DNA of 5,849 nucleotides, taken from contig JAHDBQ010000061.1 of NCBI GenBank assembly GCA_020630305.1, forward strand, positions 1 to 5,849, in the 5' to 3' direction. Made by a program: the position numbers and the translations under genes. The notes under the pieces are model-generated. The model had not been told where the DNA came from. It searched no databases and was given only the letters and a program-made list of their open reading frames with translations. This document shows, piece after piece, positions 1 through 5,849 of this stretch. The stretch's first letter is position 1; each line of letters begins with the position of its first letter. This stretch comes from Alphaproteobacteria bacterium (GTDB lineage: Bacteria > Pseudomonadota > Alphaproteobacteria > Rickettsiales > Rickettsiaceae).

Positions 1-79
1 AGGTTAAAGGCAAGCAAGAGGGAAGAGCTAGGAAAAGGTTAAAGTCACGGATCAGAATCAGCAGAATAATGAATATTAT

Positions 80-304
80 GTGGAGGTTGGTGATGGCCCT
101 GAGCTAGTAGACTTCTCTGGTGATACGAGTAACCAGCTTCAGAGTTTTGAAAATAAAGATAAACAAACATTAAATGCGGCAAAAGAAGCTTTCGCCCAGA
201 ATAAAGATGGTAAATCAGGGGCTAGAGATTCCTTCAGAGAAAGAGAGTCTAAAAGAAAAGGTGATAAAGGCAAAGGCGAGGCTACTGGCTTTAGCAGAAA
301 TTAA
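80..304 (+). CDS. Unrecognised Lys-rich small protein, or C-terminal part of a broken gene
   Basis: I do not recognise this frame. From the only possible start, a GTG at 80, it encodes 74 residues. The frame is already open from 32, after a TAG at 29-31, but has no ATG or TTG anywhere. No Shine-Dalgarno sequence precedes the GTG, so initiation there is doubtful. The product is very hydrophilic: an acidic/Asn/Gln-rich first half and a strongly basic second half rich in Lys, Arg, Gly and Asp, ending KGEATGFSRN. It has no membrane segment, signal peptide or cysteine, and looks disordered. The upstream in-frame residues (KVTDQNQQNNEYYVEV) read like natural protein, which suggests that the real gene begins further left and is joined through a frameshift near the A-run at 33-36. 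A strong terminator begins 47 bases after the stop, supporting transcription of this strand. It could be a genuine short gene, a pseudogene remnant, or a chance frame. Confidence 0.4.
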   Translation: MEVGDGPELVDFSGDTSNQLQSFENKDKQTLNAAKEAFAQNKDGKSGARDSFRERESKRKGDKGKGEATGFSRN

Positions 305-351
305 TATCACTTGCTAATCGACCATATAAAGTCAATTAGTTGCTTCAAAAG

Positions 352-387
352 CTACGCTTGAATTTTTACTTCAGGCGTAGTTTTTTT
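352..387 (+). terminator. Intrinsic (Rho-independent) terminator
   Basis: An 11-bp stem pairs CTACGCTTGAA (352-362) with TTCAGGCGTAG (370-380). All pairs are Watson-Crick except one T·G wobble, the loop is 7 bases, and the 3' arm is followed directly by seven T residues (381-387). This is the textbook form of an intrinsic terminator. It would end transcripts of the reading frame that stops at 304 and insulate the nuo operon from it. Four A residues before the stem (347-350) give only a short T-run on the opposite strand, so a bidirectional role is weak. Confidence 0.88.
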
Positions 388-403
388 GTGGGAGCTGGCT
401 AGT

Positions 404-473
404 GAATCTCATTTCCATTTCAGCGTATTACAGCTTTCAAAGTAGTTAGAGATTCCGGATCGGTGTCCGGAAT
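404..473. repeat. Palindromic intergenic repeat, copy A
   Basis: This copy begins GAATCTCATT and shares 32 of its first 38 bases (404-441) with copy B at 554-591. Its 5' GAATCTC (404-410) is the exact reverse complement of GAGATTC at 449-455. It ends in a compact hairpin whose perfect 8-bp stem, ATTCCGGA (452-459) with TCCGGAAT (466-473), closes a 6-base loop. Where copy B has G-C pairs, this copy has A-T pairs at the matching stem positions, so the pairing rather than the bases has been kept. A further TTCAGC (419-424) is complementary to GCTGAA at 503-508, as in copy B, so the element may extend to about 508. It resembles the short palindromic repeats with a GAGATCC...GGGATGA core known from Rickettsiales and other alphaproteobacteria. 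The family name is not assigned. Confidence 0.7.
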
Positions 474-532
474 GGCATACATCTTGGGACCTACTCAGTC
501 TTGCTGAATATTTTCAATATACCCACCCCCCG

Positions 533-562
533 ATGAGATCCTGAAATTTTTCAGGATCTCAT
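533..562. repeat. Perfect 14-bp inverted repeat between the two repeat copies
   Basis: ATGAGATCCTGAAA (533-546) is followed, after two T residues, by its exact reverse complement TTTCAGGATCTCAT (549-562). As RNA or single-stranded DNA it would form a hairpin of about 12-13 bp with a small loop. It lacks a following T-tract, so it is not a terminator. Its right arm is also the beginning of repeat copy B, and its left arm repeats the GAGATCCTG(A/G)A found inside copy B at 601-611. Confidence 0.85.
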
Positions 563-641
563 TACCATTTCAGCGCAGTACATCTTTGAAAATTTAAGTA
601 GAGATCCTGGACCTGAGCCCGGGATGATGTGCTATGCTGAA
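554..641. repeat. Palindromic intergenic repeat, copy B
   Basis: This is the second copy of the element seen at 404. It has three nested inverted pairs. GGATCTC (554-560) pairs exactly with GAGATCC (601-607), extending outward to 550-560/601-611 with one wobble. TTCAGCGCAGTACATC (569-584) pairs with GATGTGCTATGCTGAA (626-641) through 13 Watson-Crick pairs, 2 wobbles and 1 mismatch. ATCCTGG (604-610) pairs with CCGGGAT (619-625) with one wobble around an 8-base loop. The second and third pairs can coexist as one long branched hairpin, while the first competes with the third. This is a self-complementary, non-coding unit typical of dispersed palindromic elements. Copies elsewhere in the genome cannot be seen from here. 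Confidence 0.75.
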
Positions 642-843
642 TTAATGAAGGAGTATTTTTAGAAACGACTTTGCCTAACCACCGATGTTTAATTCCGAAA
701 TAGGTTTTATCTTTGATACCTCAAACTTGCATAAGATTGTTAGTTTGCTTAGTAAAATATAGCAATATTATTTAACAAAATTTTAACAGTAATTCTACAG
801 CGCCTCTCTTGAAAGAAAAAACTACTCAGTATTTAAAAAATCA

Positions 844-873
844 TTGGTATTTGGCTAATTATTTGTTTATTAT
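844..873 (+). promoter_or_regulatory. Candidate sigma-70-type promoter for the nuo operon
   Basis: TTGGTA (844-849) as the -35 and TATTAT (868-873) as the -10 are separated by 18 bases and would start transcription near 880, about 28 bases before nuoG. It is the best match in the leader, and the upstream terminator makes a promoter somewhere in 388-907 necessary. The region is so AT-rich that other -10-like hexamers occur, for example TATGTT at 871-876, so the exact position is uncertain. Confidence 0.4.
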
Positions 874-907
874 GTTCTAGAATGAAAATAGATAAGTCAT
901 AAAATAG

Positions 908-3010
908 ATGCCAAAATTAACGATAGATGATAAAGAAATTGAAGTGGAAAACGGTAAAACGGTTATGCAGGCTTGCGAGAAAGCTGGTATAGAAATTCCG
1001 CATTTCTGCTATCATAAACGTCTTGAGATTGCTGGTAATTGCCGTATGTGCTTAGTGGAAATGGAGCGTTCACCAAAGCTTGTTGCATCTTGCGCTATGC
1101 CAGCTTCAGACGGTATGGTGATACGAACAGATACTGAAAAAGTAAAGAAGTCACGCGAGGGTGTGATGGAGTTTCTACTGATCAATCATCCCCTTGATTG
1201 CCCAATCTGTGACCAGGGCGGTGAGTGCGATTTACAAGATCAAGCTTTTAAATATGGTTCTGGCAAAAAACGCTATACAGAAAATAAGCGCTCAGTGACA
1301 GACAAAAATCTAGGACCACTTGTTAAAACTCATATGACTAGGTGCATTCATTGCACGCGCTGTATTCGTTTTTCTACAGATGTTGCTGGAGTGCCTGAGA
1401 TGGGCGCTGTGGGGCGCGGTGAGGATATGGAAATCGTTAGTTATCTGGAAAAAACTCTGACTTCAGAACTCTCTGGAAACGTAATTGATCTGTGCCCAGT
1501 TGGAGCGCTAACATCTAAACCTTATGCTTTTAATGCAAGAAGCTGGGAGCTCGACAAGACAGTTTCTGTTGATGTAATGGATGCGGTGGGTTCCCGCATC
1601 CGCGTTGATTCACGTGGGCAGGAAGTAATGCGTATTCTACCAGCAGAAAATGACGATGTAAATGAGGAGTGGATTTCTGACAAGGCTAGATTTTCTTATG
1701 ATGGCTTAAAGTCTCAGCGCCTTGATGATTGCTATGTTAGATCTTCGGGAAAGCTAAAAAAGTCAACCTGGCAGAAAGCTTTGATGCAATGCGCCTCGAA
1801 AATTAAATCTTTTGAATCTAAGGAGATTGCTACAATTGCTGGTACTACTTGTTCGGTTGAAGCAATGTTTTTACTTAAAAGACTGTTTACCCAGCTTGGT
1901 AGTAAATTTATTGATGCGAATCAGTTTGGCTATAATATTGATGCAAGCAGTAGGTCTAACTATTTATTCAATACCGAAATAAAAAATATTGAAAAGGCTG
2001 ATTTATGTTTGCTGGTTGGTGCAAATCCAAAGCAAATGGCACCGGTGCTGAATGCTAGAATTGGCAAGATGGTCCGTAGTGGCAAGATGCAAGTTCTGCG
2101 GATTGGCGAGCAGACTCAGCAAGATTATAATATTACCGAGCTTGGAAGTAATCCGCAAGTCTTAAATGAGATTCTTGCTGGGTCTCATGAATGTTCAGAT
2201 ATCATTAAAAATGCAAAAAATGTGATGATTGTAGCTGGCGACTCTGTTATGCTTCGCGATGATAATAATGCTATAATCAATAACTTATACAAGATAGTTA
2301 ATAAATATCAGCTAGATACTGAAGACTGGAATTCATTTAATATTTTACATAATCATGCATCAGCAGTTGGTGCAATTGATATCGGTTTCTGGGGAGATAA
2401 GAAGCATAGTAGCAAAGAGATTATTAAAAGAACAAAATCAGGTAAGATTAAACTTTTATATTTAATGAGCGCTGATGATGTTGACCTTAGCTCTATCAGC
2501 GATGATTGTTTTGTTATTTATCAGGGGCATCATGGTGATAGTAGCGCTGCAAGAGCAGATGTAATATTACCAGAGGCGGCATACACTGAGCAGGATGGAA
2601 TTTTTGTAAATCTTGAGGGCAGGGTGCAATATGCAAAACCAGCGATTGATCCTTTAGGGGCGGCTAAAAAAAGCATTGATGTAGTATTAGAGCTTGCAAA
2701 GGAGCTAGATATAAGTTTAGGTGTGCAGCTAAGAGAAGGTGCGCTGCAAGAAACTAGGGCGCTTTTAGTATCAGAGCATAAATTATTTGCTAACGACAAG
2801 CATATTACTAAAACGCAAAGGTCGTTGGAAAATATTGATCCTCAAGAAATTAGTGAGGAACCTCTGAAGCAAGTTGAAGTCGAGTATTATGCAACAGATC
2901 AGATAAGCAGGGCTTCGGTTACCATGGCAAGATGCATTGCTGCTAGAAATGAACAGAAGGGTAGGCAAGAAGGTATAGAGAAGCAGAAAAAAGGAGGGGC
3001 GGCAGCATGA
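908..3010 (+). CDS. nuoG: NADH-quinone oxidoreductase subunit G (complex I 75-kDa type)
   Basis: NuoG is the large Fe-S subunit of the peripheral arm of complex I. It relays electrons from the flavin/NuoE-NuoF module toward NuoI. Residues 1-78 form a plant-type ferredoxin domain with the [2Fe-2S] N1b ligands C34, C45, C48 and C62. The next domain has H94, C98, C101 and C107 (the N5 [4Fe-4S] set with its histidine ligand), and C146, C149, C152 and C196 supply N4. No N7 cysteine motif follows, as in mitochondrial and most alphaproteobacterial homologues. Residues from about 215 to 600 are the degenerate molybdopterin-oxidoreductase fold that has lost its cofactor role; the conserved stretch [15 protein letters not shown] lies at 550-564. 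About 100 more residues end in a basic, Gly/Ala tail. At 700 residues the length is normal. ATG 908 is chosen because a TAG lies in frame immediately before it (905-907) and MPKLTID is a typical family start; no clear Shine-Dalgarno precedes it. The stop overlaps nuoH by four bases (ATGA). Confidence 0.97.
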   Translation: MPKLTIDDKEIEVENGKTVMQACEKAGIEIPHFCYHKRLEIAGNCRMCLVEMERSPKLVASCAMPASDGMVIRTDTEKVKKSREGVMEFLLINHPLDCPICDQGGECDLQDQAFKYGSGKKRYTENKRSVTDKNLGPLVKTHMTRCIHCTRCIRFSTDVAGVPEMGAVGRGEDMEIVSYLEKTLTSELSGNVIDLCPVGALTSKPYAFNARSWELDKTVSVDVMDAVGSRIRVDSRGQEVMRILPAENDDVNEEWISDKARFSYDGLKSQRLDDCYVRSSGKLKKSTWQKALMQCASKIKSFESKEIATIAGTTCSVEAMFLLKRLFTQLGSKFIDANQFGYNIDASSRSNYLFNTEIKNIEKADLCLLVGANPKQMAPVLNARIGKMVRSGKMQVLRIGEQTQQDYNITELGSNPQVLNEILAGSHECSDIIKNAKNVMIVAGDSVMLRDDNNAIINNLYKIVNKYQLDTEDWNSFNILHNHASAVGAIDIGFWGDKKHSSKEIIKRTKSGKIKLLYLMSADDVDLSSISDDCFVIYQGHHGDSSAARADVILPEAAYTEQDGIFVNLEGRVQYAKPAIDPLGAAKKSIDVVLELAKELDISLGVQLREGALQETRALLVSEHKLFANDKHITKTQRSLENIDPQEISEEPLKQVEVEYYATDQISRASVTMARCIAARNEQKGRQEGIEKQKKGGAAA
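2991..2997 (+). promoter_or_regulatory. Strong ribosome binding site of nuoH
   Basis: AAGGAGG is a near-perfect Shine-Dalgarno sequence 9 bases before the nuoH ATG at 3007. It lies inside the nuoG coding region and encodes part of the Lys-Lys-Gly-Gly tail of NuoG. It is by far the best ribosome binding site in the window and confirms the nuoH start; with the ATGA overlap it suggests coupled translation. Confidence 0.85.
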
Positions 3011-4032
3011 TAGGATTATTTAATATATATGTTTTGCCTTTGATATTTATTGCATTAAAAGTTATTTTAATAACTATTCCGCTTCTGCTTTCAGTTGCGT
3101 ATCTTACATATGCCGAGCGCCGCGTTATTGGCCTTATGCAGATGAGGCGCGGCCCTAATGTTGTAGGCTGGTTTGGACTTTTGCAACCGATAGCTGATGC
3201 AGTTAAACTGATGTTTAAAGAGGTGATAGTGCCGACTCAGGCAAATAAAGTTATTTTTATCATCGCGCCGATGATTACTTTTATTCTAAGCCTTGTTGGC
3301 TGGGCGGTGATCCCGTTTGGCCGGGGCATGGTTTTGTCTGATATTAATGTTGGAGTGCTTTATGTTCTAGCGGTTTCAACGCTTGGCATTTACGGCATAA
3401 TTATGGCAGGCTGGGCGAGTAATTCTCAATATGCATTTTTGGGAGCGATTCGATCCTCTGCGCAGATGATTTCATATGAGGTTTCAATGGGCCTTGTGAT
3501 AGTTACGGTGCTTCTTGTAACTGGAAGCCTTAATTTAACAGAGATTGTAGAGTATCAGAAAGAGATGCCATTTTGGATTAATTTGCTACTTGCGCCCATG
3601 GCTGTGGTGTTCTTCATTTCTGTGCTTGCAGAAACAAACCGACTGCCGTTTGATCTGCCAGAAGCGGAAGCGGAATTAGTTGCTGGATATAATGTTGAAT
3701 ATTCATCAATGACGTTTGCCTTATTCTTCCTTGGTGAATATGCAAATATGATTCTTGTAAGCGGTATAACAGTTACATTCTTTATGGGTGGATATTTGCC
3801 TCCATTTAATATTGAATTCTTAAATTTTATTCCTGGAGTGATCTGGTTTGCATCAAAAGTTTCATTTTTGTTATTCATATTTTTGTGGATCAGAGCGACG
3901 CTGCCTAGATACAGATACGACCAATTAATGCGCATAGGTTGGAAATTCTTCTTGCCAATTACTTTAGTTTGGGTAGTATTAGTGGCATCATTGTTGATGT
4001 ATACAGATAATTTACCACCGGTGAGGTTTTAA
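3007..4032 (+). CDS. nuoH: NADH-quinone oxidoreductase subunit H (ND1)
   Basis: NuoH is the membrane subunit that joins the peripheral and membrane arms of complex I. It forms much of the ubiquinone-access chamber and the start of the proton (E-channel) path. The 341-residue length is normal, and about eight hydrophobic segments are visible. Family signatures are intact: Y35-A-E-R-R39 with R47-R-G-P-N51 and L58-LQPIAD64 in the first conserved loop; the acidic quinone/E-channel loop [26 protein letters not shown] at 208-233; and [13 protein letters not shown] at 296-308 before the last helix. The start is fixed by the strong AAGGAGG nine bases upstream and by the four-base overlap with nuoG. 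The gene ends in TAATG, sharing one base with nuoI. Nothing is missing or unusual. Confidence 0.97.
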   Translation: MIGLFNIYVLPLIFIALKVILITIPLLLSVAYLTYAERRVIGLMQMRRGPNVVGWFGLLQPIADAVKLMFKEVIVPTQANKVIFIIAPMITFILSLVGWAVIPFGRGMVLSDINVGVLYVLAVSTLGIYGIIMAGWASNSQYAFLGAIRSSAQMISYEVSMGLVIVTVLLVTGSLNLTEIVEYQKEMPFWINLLLAPMAVVFFISVLAETNRLPFDLPEAEAELVAGYNVEYSSMTFALFFLGEYANMILVSGITVTFFMGGYLPPFNIEFLNFIPGVIWFASKVSFLLFIFLWIRATLPRYRYDQLMRIGWKFFLPITLVWVVLVASLLMYTDNLPPVRF

Positions 4033-4511
4033 TGATAAAATTCATAAAATCTTGTGCAATATATGAAATTTTAGTTGGAATGGCTCTGACTTTAAAATAT
4101 TTGTTTAAGGCAAAAGTGACTCTTGACTATCCGCGCGAAAAAAGCCGCTTGAGCTCAAGATTCAAGGGCGAGCATGCACTTAGAAGATATCCAACCGGTG
4201 AAGAGCGATGCATTGCTTGTAAACTTTGTGAGGCAATTTGCCCAGCGCAGGCTATTGTGATAGAGGCTGAAGAAAGAAAAGATGGCAGCAGGCGTACAAC
4301 GAGATATGACATAGATATGACAAAATGTATCTATTGCGGTCTGTGTCAGGAAGCATGCCCAGTTGATGCTATTGTTGAGGGTCCAAATTTTGAGTTTGCC
4401 ACAGAAACCCACGAGGAGCTTTTATATGATAAAGAAAGGCTGCTGCGCAATGGCGATATCTGGGAGCAAGAGCTCAGCAGAAAATTAAAAGATGATTATC
4501 CATATAGGTAA
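4032..4511 (+). CDS. nuoI: NADH-quinone oxidoreductase subunit I (TYKY type, 2x[4Fe-4S])
   Basis: NuoI is the ferredoxin-like peripheral subunit that carries clusters N6a and N6b and passes electrons to N2 next to the quinone site. Two CxxCxxCxxxCP motifs are complete: C60, C63, C66, C70 and C99, C102, C105, C109. By the usual ferredoxin arrangement, the last cysteine of each motif serves the other cluster. The N-terminal 35 residues, including [11 protein letters not shown], form the amphipathic helix that anchors the subunit to the membrane. The [21 protein letters not shown] stretch before the first motif is characteristic of the alphaproteobacterial/mitochondrial form, as is the 159-residue length. 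The ATG overlaps the nuoH stop by one base (TAATG), and a GGTGAGG at 4020-4026, five bases before it, can act as ribosome binding site. Confidence 0.97.
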   Translation: MIKFIKSCAIYEILVGMALTLKYLFKAKVTLDYPREKSRLSSRFKGEHALRRYPTGEERCIACKLCEAICPAQAIVIEAEERKDGSRRTTRYDIDMTKCIYCGLCQEACPVDAIVEGPNFEFATETHEELLYDKERLLRNGDIWEQELSRKLKDDYPYR

Positions 4512-4518
4512 ATAATAA

Positions 4519-5133
4519 ATGGATATATTTTTCTACATTTTTACAATATTAATGCTCGCGTCCAGCTTGCTTGTGATTACTGCGCGCAATCCAGTTCACG
4601 CTGTTTTGTGGCTGATATTTGCTTTTTGCAATGGCGCTGGCTTGATGGTGACTATGGGAGCGGAATTTATCGCAATGATGCTTATTATTATTTATGTTGG
4701 CGCGGTTGCAGTATTATTTTTATTTGTAGTTATGATGCTCGATATTAAAATGAGTTCTTTAAAAAACCGAGTAAGTCTAGGGTTTTCTGCACTGATGGGA
4801 GCGCTTTTATTGCTTGACCTAACATTGATTATTTTGTTGAGTAATTATTCAGTAGATCAGGGGGCAGAAAGTAGGTTTGCGATATCCGCTGAAGTACAGA
4901 ATGCGTATACGATTGGTAAGGTCTTATACACAGATTTTGTTGTGCCTTTCCAGATTTGCGGTATAATTTTATTTGTGGCGATGGTTGCAAGCATTGCTCT
5001 TACGCTTCGCTCGCGCGACGGAGTGCGGAAGCAAGATGTTGCAAAGCAGGTCGCAAGAACGCCAGAAAATAGTTTGTTTATGGCAAAAGAGAATGGTAAA
5101 AAGGGATTGGAGAATTTGAATTATGACGATTAA
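4519..5133 (+). CDS. nuoJ: NADH-quinone oxidoreductase subunit J (ND6)
   Basis: NuoJ is a membrane-arm subunit with about five transmembrane helices, lying between NuoH/NuoA and NuoK. Its third helix controls the link between the quinone chamber and the proton channels. The diagnostic region is complete: [14 protein letters not shown] (23-36), then [29 protein letters not shown] (47-75), with the conserved Tyr59-Val-Gly of the helix that bends during turnover. The hydrophobic part ends near residue 166, and a hydrophilic tail of roughly 38 residues rich in Lys, Arg and Asn follows. The 204-residue length is usual for alphaproteobacteria. The start lies 7 bases after the nuoI stop; the ribosome binding site is poor (only AGG at 4506-4508), so translation may depend on coupling. 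The 3' end overlaps nuoK by 11 bases in another frame. Confidence 0.95.
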   Translation: MDIFFYIFTILMLASSLLVITARNPVHAVLWLIFAFCNGAGLMVTMGAEFIAMMLIIIYVGAVAVLFLFVVMMLDIKMSSLKNRVSLGFSALMGALLLLDLTLIILLSNYSVDQGAESRFAISAEVQNAYTIGKVLYTDFVVPFQICGIILFVAMVASIALTLRSRDGVRKQDVAKQVARTPENSLFMAKENGKKGLENLNYDD

Positions 5134-5440
5134 TGAAATTTCTTTAGAGCATTATTTGATAGTTTCTTCTATCTTGTTTACGATAGGAGCAAGCGGTTTG
5201 TTTATTAACCGAAAAAATATCATCACCATTTTGATGTCAATTGAATTAATGCTACTGGCTGTGAACATTAATTTGGTTGCTTTTTCTGTGCATTTGCAGG
5301 ATATTGTTGGCCAGGTATTTAGTATCATTGTGCTTTCAATTGCAGCGGCAGAAGTGTCAATTGGTCTTGCTATCTTAGTGATATTTAGTCGTAATAAGAG
5401 GTCAATTGAGATCGAAGATGTAAGCGAGATGCGGGGTTGA
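5123..5440 (+). CDS. nuoK: NADH-quinone oxidoreductase subunit K (ND4L)
   Basis: NuoK is a small, three-helix membrane subunit of complex I, related to the MrpC antiporter subunit, that provides part of the central proton path. Both intramembrane glutamates known to be essential in this family are present: Glu41 in [20 protein letters not shown] and Glu77 in [13 protein letters not shown]. The length is 105 residues against a usual 100-102; the extra residues are a short charged C-terminal tail. The ATG lies inside the end of nuoJ (11-base overlap, different frame). A GGAG at 5109-5112, ten bases upstream, supports this start, and it gives the family-typical N-terminus. It is followed after 4 bases by nuoL. 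Confidence 0.96.
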   Translation: MTINEISLEHYLIVSSILFTIGASGLFINRKNIITILMSIELMLLAVNINLVAFSVHLQDIVGQVFSIIVLSIAAAEVSIGLAILVIFSRNKRSIEIEDVSEMRG

Positions 5441-5444
5441 AAAC

Positions 5445-5849
5445 ATGGAAAATTTATTGAACATCATTATTATTCTACCATTATTTTCGGCACTCGTTAA
5501 TGGCTTATTTTGTGCTAAGATTGGGAACAAAGCAGCCGGATGGCTCTCTAGTATTTGCATGATAATAGTAGCGGCATCTGCTTTCATAATTTTTGTAAAT
5601 GCTGGAATTAATCAGCAAAAAATGCACCTGATTTTATTCAACTGGATTCATGTCGAATCGATTCATATTAATTGGTCAATTTATGTTGACCAGCTAACTG
5701 CGATAATGTTTCTGCTTGTTACTTCAGTTTCGTGCGTAGTGCATATTTACTCGCTTGGTTATATGAAAGGCGATAGTAACTTACCAAAATTTTTATCTTA
5801 TCTTTCATTGTTTACTTTTTGCATGCTAGCGCTTGTTTCCGCTGATAAT
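5445..5849 (+). CDS. nuoL: NADH-quinone oxidoreductase subunit L (ND5), N-terminal part, cut by window edge
   Basis: This open frame starts at ATG 5445, four bases after the nuoK stop, and runs without a stop to the window end. It gives the first 135 residues of what should be a protein of more than 600. NuoL is the distal antiporter-like subunit of the complex I membrane arm and carries the long lateral helix. Visible features are hydrophobic helices at about 4-24 and 33-51, the loop leading to WSIYVDQLTAIMFLLVTSVS (77-96), then VHIYSLGYM (99-107) and the helix beginning at FLSYLSLFTFCMLALVSADN (116-135). The D82-x-L-T, Y102-S and G105-Y-M pattern is diagnostic of the NuoL/NuoM/MrpA family, and the position after nuoK identifies it as nuoL. 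The ribosome binding site is weak (GGGG at 5433-5436). The key Glu and Lys residues of the proton half-channel lie beyond the edge. Confidence 0.94.
   Translation, partial: MENLLNIIIILPLFSALVNGLFCAKIGNKAAGWLSSICMIIVAASAFIIFVNAGINQQKMHLILFNWIHVESIHINWSIYVDQLTAIMFLLVTSVSCVVHIYSLGYMKGDSNLPKFLSYLSLFTFCMLALVSADN

Larger units (their letters stand above)
305..907. other. Long intergenic region with terminator, repeats and AT-rich leader
   Basis: This stretch of about 600 bases has no convincing gene on either strand. Its first part holds the intrinsic terminator, then two copies of a palindromic repeat with a perfect inverted repeat between them (404-641). From 642 to about 840 the sequence is AT-rich with frequent stops in all frames. 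I see no tRNA, recognisable small RNA or riboswitch there, only a weak 6-bp inverted pair CAAACT/AGTTTG (722-727 and 742-747). The last 70 bases contain the likely nuoG promoter. A C-rich run at 522-531 (CCCACCCCCC, G-rich on the minus strand) stands out from the local composition. Confidence 0.75.

Noticed and set aside
533..562. Perfect hairpin as an intrinsic terminator
   Set aside because: No T-tract follows on the + strand and no A-tract precedes it for the minus strand.
404..641. Repeats as a CRISPR array or insertion sequence
   Set aside because: There are only two diverged copies with no regular spacers, no cas genes and no transposase frame. The structure is that of a short palindromic repeat.
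642..843. tRNA or riboswitch in the AT-rich leader
   Set aside because: No cloverleaf, T-loop sequence or known riboswitch core is visible; only a weak 6-bp inverted pair at 722-747.
2530..2968. Minus-strand open frames of 89 and 61 codons inside the 3' part of nuoG
   Set aside because: They lie wholly within a well-supported nuoG, have no ribosome binding site of note, and their peptides show no family features.
908..3010. A true molybdopterin-dependent oxidoreductase or formate dehydrogenase
   Set aside because: The N-terminal N1b/N5/N4 ligand set, the length and the nuoH-L neighbours all identify NuoG, whose molybdopterin-like domain is degenerate.
3555..3935. Minus-strand 126-codon open frame opposite nuoH
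   Set aside because: It is a shadow of conserved nuoH codons, including the loop at NuoH residues 208-233. Long antisense frames are common opposite membrane-protein genes.
4127..4412. Two minus-strand open frames opposite nuoI
   Set aside because: They cover the region encoding the NuoI iron-sulfur motifs and have no independent support.
5402..5587. Minus-strand 61-codon open frame across the nuoK-nuoL junction
   Set aside because: It overlaps the clear nuoL start and N-terminal helices on the + strand.

Overview
The window carries part of a respiratory complex I (NADH:quinone oxidoreductase) operon, nuoG-nuoH-nuoI-nuoJ-nuoK-nuoL, all on the + strand. The last gene is cut by the right edge. 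The sequence is AT-rich (roughly 40% GC by eye). NuoG has the mitochondrial/alphaproteobacterial style: N1b, N5 and N4 ligands are present and the extra N7 cysteine set of E. coli-type NuoG is absent. NuoI is a short 159-residue form. Together with palindromic repeats built around GAGATCC...GGGATGA, this suggests an alphaproteobacterium, most likely of the Rickettsiales/Holosporales type of host-associated lineage. The genus cannot be told from the sequence.

Layout: (1) Positions 1-304 hold the end of a lysine-rich, unrecognised reading frame. It has no ATG and may be frameshifted near position 33. (2) A strong intrinsic terminator lies at 352-387. (3) Positions 404-641 hold two diverged copies of a palindromic repeat with a perfect 14-bp inverted repeat between them, all intergenic. 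(4) Positions 642-907 are AT-rich, without a gene, and include a plausible promoter just before nuoG. (5) Positions 908-5849 are a tightly packed nuo block with 4-, 1- and 11-base overlaps and gaps of 7 and 4 bases.

The genes work together. NuoG (peripheral arm) carries electrons from the NADH-oxidising module through Fe-S clusters to NuoI (clusters N6a/N6b), which sits on the membrane near the quinone channel formed partly by NuoH. NuoH, NuoJ, NuoK and NuoL form much of the membrane arm that couples quinone reduction to proton translocation. The peripheral-arm genes nuoA-F and the remaining membrane genes nuoM and nuoN are not in view.

There is no clear sign of a new biological system. The non-routine material is the repeat-rich 305-907 intergenic region and the possibly broken frame at the left edge.
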